Assembly (NCBI GenBank): GCA_002197545.1
Contig: NFUO01000108.1
Span: 1-5,279, forward strand
Direction of reading: 5' to 3'
Source of the DNA: Acidobacteria subdivision 2 bacterium RH1 MAG20
GTDB taxonomy: Bacteria; Acidobacteriota; Terriglobia; Terriglobales; Acidobacteriaceae
DNA: 5,279 nucleotides
Shown here: positions 1 to 5,279 of the stretch, one piece after another
How positions within the stretch are numbered: position 1 is the stretch's first letter
Layout of the letters: each line of letters opens with the position of its first letter
Notes under the pieces: generated by a model
Told to the model about the DNA's origin: nothing
What the model saw: the letters and a program-made list of their open reading frames with translations, nothing else
Databases searched by the model: none
Position numbers and translations under genes: made by a program

Positions 1-70
1 CTAGCCTCAACCAAGCTCCACCCATCAGCCGAGCAGGCCTCGATGACAACAACCTGTTGAGACACCACAT

Positions 71-514
71 TTAGCCGCTGAGGTACGGGTCGAGTCGCAG
101 CGTGGGATGGGCGGAGGAGAAGGGATACGCCTCCGGCTTTTCGCAGAGACGCGCAGTGACAGGGTTCTGATGAATGTAGCGGTGGCGGACGCTATAGTCT
201 TCTGCGTCGCGGATGCGGTGGTCGGTGAAGCCTCGTTGCCAGACGGGGAGCTTGGAGGCGAGGCGGTGGGAGAAGCCTCCCTTGATGAGTCCGACGGCTC
301 GTTCGAGAGTCTCCTGCGGAGTGAGAAGCAGGTGGACATGGTCAGGCATGACGACGAAGGCGTGAAGTTTGTAGTGTCCTTCGGCGCGGTAGTGCTGGAG
401 GGTTTCGACGAGGAGTTCGGCGTTGCGTTCGACTTGAAAGAGGCGGCGGCGGTTGTAGGTTCCGCTGGTGACGAAGAAGGTGCCGGGGCGGGATGCTCTG
501 CTGGGAATCGCCAT
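71..514 (-). CDS. REP-associated tyrosine transposase (RAYT), Y1/HUH transposase family
   Basis: This 147-residue protein is a single-domain Y1 (IS200-like) nuclease of the RAYT type. These enzymes cut and rejoin single-stranded DNA through a phosphotyrosine link and are thought to move short palindromic REP sequences. The opening RPGTFFVTSGTYNRRRLF (residues 9-26) is the usual first beta strand. MPDHVHLLL (56-64) contains the metal-binding H59-V-H61 (HUH) pair. DYSVRHRYIHQNPV (106-119) matches the helix carrying the nucleophilic tyrosine, most likely Y113, with Y107 as the alternative; the following NPV is typical of RAYTs. The length is normal for a compact RAYT, and no frameshift or internal stop is seen. 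ATG at 514 is the only good start: upstream in-frame codons run to a stop without ATG or GTG. No convincing Shine-Dalgarno lies before it. It follows the endonuclease gene by 91 bp on the same strand, but its high GC resembles nrdJ more than the R-M genes. No canonical IS200 ends were recognised, so a domesticated single-copy RAYT is likelier than an active insertion sequence. Confidence 0.9.
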   Translation of the reverse strand: MAIPSRASRPGTFFVTSGTYNRRRLFQVERNAELLVETLQHYRAEGHYKLHAFVVMPDHVHLLLTPQETLERAVGLIKGGFSHRLASKLPVWQRGFTDHRIRDAEDYSVRHRYIHQNPVTARLCEKPEAYPFSSAHPTLRLDPYLSG

Positions 515-605
515 ACGGCGATTGTAACGGTGCGTACCTGATGAGATTGCGCAAAGACCGGGTTTCCAAATTTAGACCTTGGCGACCCTTTGTTTCTTGG
601 GCGGT

Positions 606-1490
606 TCACTCCGTCGGAAGGTCAGCCATCGTCGGGATTGGTCCGTCGAGAGTAAGTAGGGTGCTGTCGTTGATACGTGTCTCCAAATAATTTATAAGCA
701 TATCTAGTTCGACCTTAGAGCTTCCCTGTAACCCCAAACAAGCCGCAATACCTGCACTATCCGTGCTTAATCGAGAGTCGAGACTTAGCCGATAGTCTGC
801 TCCTGACAACGCAAGTTTGTAGGAGTGGATGTGCATCGGATCTCCGATGCGTGCTGTGTTGAGATGATCGAAGGCAAACGCGCGTTGCATATAAGAAAGA
901 AGATGATTCTGTACAACCAGCACTAAATGCTTATTGAGGGTTTCAAATGTTTGTACCTTGTGATGTAACTGAACCAGAATCGTCTTTGCGGTCATTTTCC
1001 AGTTCATCCCAAATTTTCGCTGGTTGGCCATATCGGTCTGCGCCACCTTCAAACCGGCGGATGCTGCGAATCTTTGCCTTTCGGGCCAGACTGTGCCGGT
1101 CGTGTCCATCGTCTGCCATTCAATGGCAACAAAATCAACCACCTTCTTGCCACGCGCCGAAACGAGAAAATAATCCACATTGCCGCCCGGTATTGTGATC
1201 TCTCCCAGTATATGAAGCTCGTTGCCAGGCTCGTGTAGGGTGAGCAAATGAATGCAGTCGATAAAGACCTGCCGCCTCTCAAGCAATCGGTAAGGGCAAA
1301 TGATGATGTCCATTGCTTTTCGGCCGTAAGTGACGGAACAGGTTCCGATCGCAATCTCAGATTGGCTTTTCCGCGTCTTGAGACACTTGCGTCCTAAATA
1401 GGGGCATTGCTGTGCCTCGATAAGGGCTGGCCAGTTCCTGCCAGTGTTGAGCGTCGCGCGATGCCCAAACAGTTCCACGACCTTGCTCAT
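606..1490 (-). CDS. NotI/EagI-like type II restriction endonuclease
   Basis: This protein (294 residues from ATG 1490) is probably a restriction nuclease of the NotI family. Shared landmarks, compared from memory with NotI, are ELFGHRA (6-12), IICPYRLLE (63-71), the active-site strand IEWQTMD (123-129) and YKLALSG (224-230). Cysteines C29, C36, C51 and C65 are spaced as expected for the tetrahedral Cys4 iron site that shapes the DNA-binding part of NotI; C79 is extra. The catalytic core reads as a PD-(D/E)XK variant: D106 in NVDYFLV, then E124-W-Q126, with Gln in place of the usual Lys, as also seen in NotI and BglII. It is shorter than NotI (about 383 residues) and near the size I recall for EagI. 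The GTG at 1505 would add five residues, but ATG 1490 overlaps the methyltransferase stop as ATGA and is preferred. GC is lower than in nrdJ. Family assignment is strong; the DNA target is unknown, with a GC-rich palindrome only a guess. Confidence 0.87.
   Translation of the reverse strand: MSKVVELFGHRATLNTGRNWPALIEAQQCPYLGRKCLKTRKSQSEIAIGTCSVTYGRKAMDIIICPYRLLERRQVFIDCIHLLTLHEPGNELHILGEITIPGGNVDYFLVSARGKKVVDFVAIEWQTMDTTGTVWPERQRFAASAGLKVAQTDMANQRKFGMNWKMTAKTILVQLHHKVQTFETLNKHLVLVVQNHLLSYMQRAFAFDHLNTARIGDPMHIHSYKLALSGADYRLSLDSRLSTDSAGIAACLGLQGSSKVELDMLINYLETRINDSTLLTLDGPIPTMADLPTE
1487..1490 (-). promoter_or_regulatory. ATGA stop-start overlap coupling methyltransferase to endonuclease
   Basis: On the minus strand the bases ATGA contain the endonuclease ATG (1490-1488) and the methyltransferase TGA (1489-1487). 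A GAAAGG-like Shine-Dalgarno lies about 15 bases upstream, rather far, so reinitiation by ribosomes finishing the methyltransferase is a likely mode of translation. This would tie nuclease synthesis to prior methyltransferase synthesis. No controller (C) protein gene is seen in the window. Confidence 0.75.
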
Positions 1491-2581
1491 ATCAGCAGGT
1501 GGCACCTTTCGCGAGCAAATTCAAGATACTGTTCGGCAATGTCGATGCCAATTGACTTCCTCCCCTCATGCATAGCGGCCAGCATGGTAGTTCCAGTTCC
1601 GCAGAATGGATCGAGAGCTATACCATCTGGGGGACATGTCGAAAGGAGCGGTATCTTACAGAGATCTTCTGGATAGGGCGCGAAATGAGGAGATCGCCCC
1701 TGAGTATCTTCGGGCATGATGTCCCAGACATCCTTCGGCTTACTGCCACCCGGATGATATTTGAGAAAATAAAACCCTTTTTCTGCTACTTCCCGCGCCC
1801 TCCCCGAGACCGATACCGAATCCGAATGCGTCGTCCTCTGCTGGCCCCTGATGATCATTCTAAAATCGTGTAGATCACCTTTTCTAATTTCGCCGAGCGT
1901 CTCTTCGAGAGCCTTGAACGCGTTTGATTTCTCTGCGACACTCAATGCGCTAGATAGCTCAATTTGGCGTTTGTAACGAACTCCCGATACACCGGTTGCG
2001 GAAACTACCGCACCATTTTCGACCCGCGCCAAGTTGGGTGCGGAGCGAACTGCATCGGTATCGTAGTAGTACTTGGTTGAGCGAACGAAATGGAAGACAT
2101 GTTCGTGAACATTGCGGAGTTTGTCTGTTGTATTGTCTAATCCACCCTTGACTTTGTGCCAGATCACACTATTGCGTAAAATCCAGCCTTGCTCGTCGGT
2201 CATTGTAAGGGCGACTCTCCACGGAATTCCGAGAAGCGACTTGGAGGAGTATGAATCACCGATATTTAGCCAAAAAGACCCTGTGGGCTTCAGGACCCGC
2301 TTCAACTCAAGCGTAATCGCGCATAGATCGTCGACATATTGCTTCCAATGGGACTCTAGCCCAATGCCGGACGCCGCGTATTCGCGCTGCCCCCAGTAGG
2401 GAGGGGATGTCATGCAAAAATCAATAGAAGATGACGGAAAGCTATTTAGCACAGCGAGTGCGTCGCCAGCAATGAAGAAAGGTCTCCGATCCTGTTTGTT
2501 GCTGAGGTATTCGCACAGAACCGGCTGAGGACGGAACGAATCTGTAGCGGCGCTGTCCTGAATGAGCAGTTGCGATTCCAT
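1487..2581 (-). CDS. Type II DNA methyltransferase, beta class, probably N4-cytosine specific
   Basis: This 364-residue S-adenosylmethionine-dependent DNA methyltransferase is the presumed protective partner of the downstream NotI-like nuclease. Motif order is that of the beta class. Motif X-like FFIAGDALAVL (35-45) is followed by catalytic motif IV TSPPYWGQREY (58-68), then RVLKPTGSFWLNIGDSY (95-111) and RNSVIWHKVKG (136-146). The variable stretch of about 175-280 presumably holds the target recognition domain. The SAM-binding motif I is near the end, LDPFCGTGTT (323-332), followed by GIDI (345-348). SPPY rather than DPPY points to N4-cytosine methylation, although some SPPY enzymes differ. 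HFAPYPEDLCKIPLL (299-313) is a conserved helix before motif I in this family. ATG 2581 has GGAG four bases upstream. The gene starts 79 bp after nrdJ, with no evident terminator or strong promoter in the gap, and ends in an ATGA overlap with the nuclease gene. The lower GC than nrdJ suggests acquisition together with its partner. Confidence 0.93.
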   Translation of the reverse strand: MESQLLIQDSAATDSFRPQPVLCEYLSNKQDRRPFFIAGDALAVLNSFPSSSIDFCMTSPPYWGQREYAASGIGLESHWKQYVDDLCAITLELKRVLKPTGSFWLNIGDSYSSKSLLGIPWRVALTMTDEQGWILRNSVIWHKVKGGLDNTTDKLRNVHEHVFHFVRSTKYYYDTDAVRSAPNLARVENGAVVSATGVSGVRYKRQIELSSALSVAEKSNAFKALEETLGEIRKGDLHDFRMIIRGQQRTTHSDSVSVSGRAREVAEKGFYFLKYHPGGSKPKDVWDIMPEDTQGRSPHFAPYPEDLCKIPLLSTCPPDGIALDPFCGTGTTMLAAMHEGRKSIGIDIAEQYLEFARERCHLLI

Positions 2582-2585
2582 CGGT

Positions 2586-2589
2586 CTCC
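2586..2589 (-). promoter_or_regulatory. Ribosome binding site of the methyltransferase gene
   Basis: The minus strand reads GGAG-ACCG-ATG, placing a GGAG core four bases before the ATG at 2581. The spacing is on the short side but supports this start codon for the 364-residue methyltransferase. No clear -10/-35 pair could be made out further upstream in the 79 bp gap after nrdJ. Confidence 0.6.
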
Positions 2590-2660
2590 GAACATTTGTT
2601 AGCTTCAGCCTATCAGGGACGTATCACGATCCGCTGGTTATTGAATGGCGAAGGTCCGTC

Positions 2661-5279
2661 TTAGCTGCAGCCGCTGGTGCTGCCACAACTCATGCAGCGG
2701 TAGCAGGAGCCGCTTCTGGTCATGATGGCTCCGCAGGTGGCGCAGGAGGGTGCGTCGCCCATGTCGTACATGGACTTCATGGCGTCGGCTGCGTGGTAGA
2801 TGCCTCGGTCTTCTGTGGTGGGGAAATCAACCGCAGATCCCTCCGCTGCGCTGCGGGATGACAACGAAGAACTACCGGATGACAAAGAAGAGCTGCTGGG
2901 TGACAAGGAAGAACCAGTGGAGTCGGGGGCTATTCCCTGCTGGGGTGGGGTGGTGGTGTAGAAGCTCTCCGAGAGATCTTGTGGCGCTTCGGACGAGATG
3001 CGGGGGTTCTTCCCCTTCGACTCGCTTTGCTCGCTCAGGGTCAGAAGGACAGCATTGCTTTGGTCATTTGAGGCCGACAGCGACTGGATGACGTTGCCGG
3101 GGCCGTTGACGGTTCCTTCGACCGGGACGCTGCCGTCGGCGTGCGGGGCGAGGCCGGCGAAGAGGTCGAACTGGTGACCGCTGAGGAAGCGGATCTGGAT
3201 CCAGCGGAAGATGTAATCCATGATGGACTTGGCGTAGCCGATCTCGGGGTTGCCGGTCCAGCCGCTGGGCTCGAAGCGGGTGTGGGCGAACTTTTCGCAG
3301 AGCACCTTGAGCGGGACTCCGTGCTGGAGAGCAAGCGAGATGGCGGTGGCGAAGCTGTCCATCAGGCCGGAGACGGTGCTTCCCTCTTTGGCCATGCGGA
3401 TGAAGATTTCGCCGGGTTGACCGTTGGGGTAGAGGCCTACGGTGATGTAGCCTTCGTGTCCGGCAATGCCGAACTTGTGGGTGACCGAGGCACGCTCGGC
3501 GGGCAGGCGGTGACGAACGGCGCGGGGTGGAGACTGCGCGTCGACGGAGTCGGAGTTCTGGAGCGAGGCGTCGGTGACGGTCTTGAGCTGCTGTTCGAGC
3601 GCGGCGATGCGCAGTTTCTGGTTTTCCGCTGCGGCCTTGGCGGCGATGACGGCCTCTTCGATCTCGACCGTACCGGCTGCTGCGGGGGATACGGCTGAGG
3701 TTTGCTTTTGCGCTTTGCCGTCGCTGGCGGAGACGTTGAGCGGCTGCGAGCCCTTGGAGTTGTCGCGGTAGATGGCTACGGCCTTGAGGCCCTGACGCCA
3801 GGCTTCCAGGTAGGCTTCTGCAATGTCATCGACAGATGCGTCCTGCGGGAGGTTGACGGTCTTCGAGATGGCTCCGGAGAGGAAGGGCTGGGTGGCGGCC
3901 ATCATTTTGATGTGGCCCATGTAGTGGATGCTGCGCGTGCCCTTGGAGGGCTTGAAGGAGCAGTCGAAGCAGGCGAGGTGCTCGGGCTTGATGGCGGGTG
4001 CGCCCTCAATCGTTCCCGTCGCGTCGATGTAGCTGACGATGGCGTTGACCTCGGCCTCGTTGTAGCCGAGCTTGATGAGGGCGGAGGGGACGGTGTTGTT
4101 GACGATCTTGATCATGCCGCCGCCGACGAGCTTCTTATATTTGACGAGGGCGAGATCGGGCTCGATGCCGGTGGTGTCGCAGTCCATCATGAAACCGATG
4201 GTGCCGGTGGGGGCGAGGACGGTGACCTGCGAGTTGCGGTAACCGTGCTTTTCGCCGTGGGCGAGCGCGCCGTCCCAGGCGTGGCGGCTGGCTTCGATGA
4301 GCTGGTCGAGCTGGGGGACTGAGAAAGGCTCGGCGGAATTCTTCGACTTGCCGATGTTGTTGACCTCGGCGCGGTGCATGCGGATGACGTCGAGGAAGGG
4401 CTCGCGGTTGACGTAGAAGCCGGGGCAAGCTCCGCCGACGATTTCGGCCTGCTGGGTGAGCGGGGTGGCAGCTCCGAGGGCGGGGCAGGTCTCGGCGATG
4501 CGCGAAGACTGCCAGTAGGAGTCGCCGCAGAGAATGGCGGTGAGGACGGCGGCGAAGTCGCGGCCGGCATCGGAGTCGTAGGGGAGGCCGAAGGCCATCA
4601 GCAGAGCGCCGAGGTTGGCGTAGCCGAGGCCGAGCGGGCGGTAGTCGTGCGAGTTCTTCGAGATCTGCTCGGTGGGGTAGCCCGCGGCGTCGACGATGAT
4701 CTCCATCGCTGTGGTGAGGATGCCGATGGCATGGCGGTAGGCCGGGATGTCGAACTGGCCGCCGGGGGTGAGGAACTTCAGCAAGTTGAAGCTGGCGAGG
4801 TTGCAGGCGGAGTCGTCGAGGAACATGTACTCGCTGCAAGGATTGCTGGCGTTGATGCGGGCCGTGTTCTTGCTGGTGTGCCAGCGGTTAATGGTGGTGT
4901 CGTACTGCATGCCGGGGTCGCCGCACTGCCAGGTGGCTTCGGCGATGTTGTGCATGATGTCACGCGCACGGTATTCCTTGACTGGCTTGCGGTCCTTGAC
5001 GGTGCGGGTGGTGAAGGTGCCATCGGCTTCGACGGCGGCCATGAACTCGTCGTTGACGCGGACGGAGTTGTTGGCGTTCTGGAAGAAGATGGAGCTATAG
5101 GCCTCGGAGTCGGGACCGCTGCCGTCGTAGCCAGCCTGTACGAGGGTCCATGCCTTCTTCTCTTCGGAGACTTTGCACTGGATGAAGTCGTTGATGTCGG
5201 GATGGTCGACGTTGAGGATGACCATCTTGGCGGCGCGGCGGGTCTTGCCGCCGGACTTGATGACGCCGGCGAAGGCGTC
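2661..5279 (-). CDS. nrdJ: Vitamin B12-dependent (class II) ribonucleotide reductase, 5' end outside window
   Basis: NrdJ reduces ribonucleotides to deoxyribonucleotides, using adenosylcobalamin to form the active-site thiyl radical. The visible 872 codons begin in frame at the window edge with SGGKTRRAAKMVILNVDHPDI, so the ATG at 5225 is internal. NPCSE (codons 4844-4830) supplies the Asn, thiyl-radical Cys and Glu of the active site. The Cys of ACNLASFNL (4805-4803) is the second redox cysteine; the first lies outside. PTGTIGFMMDCDTTGIEPD starts at 4211. The catalytic barrel ends near IYRDNSKGSQPL (about 3740). Then come a short coiled-coil-like segment (about 3668-3561), the conserved C-terminal domain RLPAERASVTHKF to IMDYIFRW (about 3527-3185, TSCPD type), a Ser-rich linker (about 3155-2811) and a tail with six cysteines (CATCG, CYRCMSCG, final GCS; 2744-2667). 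The tail resembles the zinc-ribbon and redox tail of long NrdJ proteins. The linker is odd in being built partly from repeat DNA (see repeats). High GC and an intact frame indicate a functional core gene. Confidence 0.96.
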   Translation of the reverse strand, partial: DAFAGVIKSGGKTRRAAKMVILNVDHPDINDFIQCKVSEEKKAWTLVQAGYDGSGPDSEAYSSIFFQNANNSVRVNDEFMAAVEADGTFTTRTVKDRKPVKEYRARDIMHNIAEATWQCGDPGMQYDTTINRWHTSKNTARINASNPCSEYMFLDDSACNLASFNLLKFLTPGGQFDIPAYRHAIGILTTAMEIIVDAAGYPTEQISKNSHDYRPLGLGYANLGALLMAFGLPYDSDAGRDFAAVLTAILCGDSYWQSSRIAETCPALGAATPLTQQAEIVGGACPGFYVNREPFLDVIRMHRAEVNNIGKSKNSAEPFSVPQLDQLIEASRHAWDGALAHGEKHGYRNSQVTVLAPTGTIGFMMDCDTTGIEPDLALVKYKKLVGGGMIKIVNNTVPSALIKLGYNEAEVNAIVSYIDATGTIEGAPAIKPEHLACFDCSFKPSKGTRSIHYMGHIKMMAATQPFLSGAISKTVNLPQDASVDDIAEAYLEAWRQGLKAVAIYRDNSKGSQPLNVSASDGKAQKQTSAVSPAAAGTVEIEEAVIAAKAAAENQKLRIAALEQQLKTVTDASLQNSDSVDAQSPPRAVRHRLPAERASVTHKFGIAGHEGYITVGLYPNGQPGEIFIRMAKEGSTVSGLMDSFATAISLALQHGVPLKVLCEKFAHTRFEPSGWTGNPEIGYAKSIMDYIFRWIQIRFLSGHQFDLFAGLAPHADGSVPVEGTVNGPGNVIQSLSASNDQSNAVLLTLSEQSESKGKNPRISSEAPQDLSESFYTTTPPQQGIAPDSTGSSLSPSSSSLSSGSSSLSSRSAAEGSAVDFPTTEDRGIYHAADAMKSMYDMGDAPSCATCGAIMTRSGSCYRCMSCGSTSGCS
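2837..2859. repeat. Second REP-like palindrome inside nrdJ (ATCCC...GGGAT)
   Basis: ATCCC (2837-2841) and GGGAT (2855-2859) form a 5 bp stem around the GC-rich core TCCGCTGCGCTGC. An alternative CCGC/GCGG pairing exists inside it. On the minus strand the element reads GTCATCCCGCAGCGCAGCGG followed by AGGGATCT, very like the GTCATCC-TGAGCG-AAGGATCT type of interspersed repeat I recall as abundant in acidobacterial and other genomes. It encodes SRSAAEGSA in the nrdJ linker, in frame, and has the same relative orientation as the palindrome at 3014-3048. Membership in a genomic repeat family is inferred. Confidence 0.65.
2855..2917. repeat. Three tandem 21 bp units in the nrdJ linker
   Basis: Units at 2855-2875, 2876-2896 and 2897-2917 align without gaps, sharing the core GG(A/G)TGACAA(C/A/G)GAAGA(A/G)C. 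Because 21 is a multiple of three, the array keeps the nrdJ frame and encodes a seven-residue repeat on the minus strand (SSLSPSS, SSLSSGS, SSLSSRS). The last unit in transcription order (2855-2875) runs straight into the palindrome at 2837-2859, so the array looks like a duplicated head of that element. The alignment is visible directly; the duplication history is inferred. Confidence 0.85.
3014..3048. repeat. REP-like palindromic element inside nrdJ (CCTTCGAC...GTCaGAAGG)
   Basis: The arms CCTTCGAC (3014-3021) and GTC-A-GAAGG (3040-3048) can pair with one bulged A, enclosing an 18-base interior with two direct GCTC/CGCTC-type runs. On the minus strand the core reads CCTGAGCGAGCAAAGCGAG. It resembles the CCTGAGCGAAG-TCGAAGGG class of interspersed repeats that I recall from many bacterial genomes, including acidobacteria. 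It lies wholly within the nrdJ linker and encodes roughly VLLTLSEQSESKG without breaking the frame. The repeat-family identity is from memory; the inverted arms are visible directly. Confidence 0.65.

Noticed and set aside
47..59. Small hairpin CAACA-ACC-TGTTG downstream of the RAYT, considered as a terminator.
   Set aside because: The five-pair, AT-rich stem has no T-tract on the minus strand, so it is too weak to call.
81..539. AGGTACG (81-87) and CGTACCT (533-539) as inverted repeats around the RAYT.
   Set aside because: A 7 bp match over this distance is plausible by chance, and one copy lies inside the RAYT coding sequence. It lacks the hairpin form of IS200 or REP ends.
1491..1505. GTG start at 1505 for the endonuclease, adding five residues.
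   Set aside because: ATG 1490 gives the standard ATGA overlap, and the extra residues (encoded by the end of the methyltransferase gene) show no conservation with NotI as I recall it.
2582..2660. Possible promoter or terminator between nrdJ and the methyltransferase.
   Set aside because: The best -10/-35 pairing (TTCAAT, then TACGTC at 16 bp) matches the consensus poorly, and no GC stem with a T-run was found. Readthrough from nrdJ is possible but not shown.
3702..4322. Plus-strand open frame of 206 codons opposite nrdJ (with similar ones at 3141-3698 and 107-541).
   Set aside because: These are antisense shadows caused by high GC at third codon positions of nrdJ and the RAYT. Their translations are Gly/Asp/Val-rich with no recognisable domain.
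4135..4839. Minus-strand open frame of 234 codons in another frame of nrdJ.
   Set aside because: Its Arg/Pro/His-rich composition is typical of an out-of-frame reading of a GC-rich gene; the conserved NrdJ motifs are in the other frame over the same bases.

Overview
The window looks like a chromosomal segment from a moderately GC-rich Gram-negative bacterium. My best guess is a soil acidobacterium (Terriglobia; Granulicella, Terriglobus or Edaphobacter-like). This rests on the style of the class II ribonucleotide reductase, the small stand-alone RAYT transposase, and two palindromic repeat types that I recall as abundant in such genomes. The phylum is inferred, not proven. All four genes lie on the minus strand, so transcription runs from high to low coordinates.

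Layout in transcription order. (1) 5279-2661 is the 3' part (872 codons) of nrdJ, the adenosylcobalamin-dependent ribonucleotide reductase; its 5' end is outside the window. Between its conserved C-terminal domain and its Cys-rich tail is a linker of about 115 residues whose DNA contains two palindromic interspersed-repeat-like elements and a 3 x 21 bp tandem array, all in frame. (2) After a 79 bp gap with no clear terminator or strong promoter comes a two-gene type II restriction-modification operon. A beta-class, SPPY-type (probably N4-cytosine) DNA methyltransferase (2581-1487) overlaps by ATGA a NotI/EagI-like restriction endonuclease (1490-606). The endonuclease has a putative Cys4 metal site and an E-x-Q version of the PD-(D/E)XK active centre. 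(3) After 91 bp comes an intact RAYT, a Y1/HUH transposase of the REP-associated type (514-71). The last 70 bp hold no gene I can support.

How the parts relate. NrdJ is a housekeeping enzyme that makes deoxyribonucleotides. The R-M pair is a self-contained defence module, with the protective methyltransferase encoded first and the nuclease translationally coupled to it. Its base composition (hand-counted 60 bp lines at about 45-52% GC) is clearly lower than that of nrdJ (65-73% in two lines), which suggests it arrived by transfer between nrdJ and the RAYT. RAYTs are known to be linked to short palindromic repeats, and here such repeats appear to have entered the coding sequence of nrdJ without breaking its frame. 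That is the most unusual structure in the window. The R-M pair is the best candidate for a new enzyme specificity.
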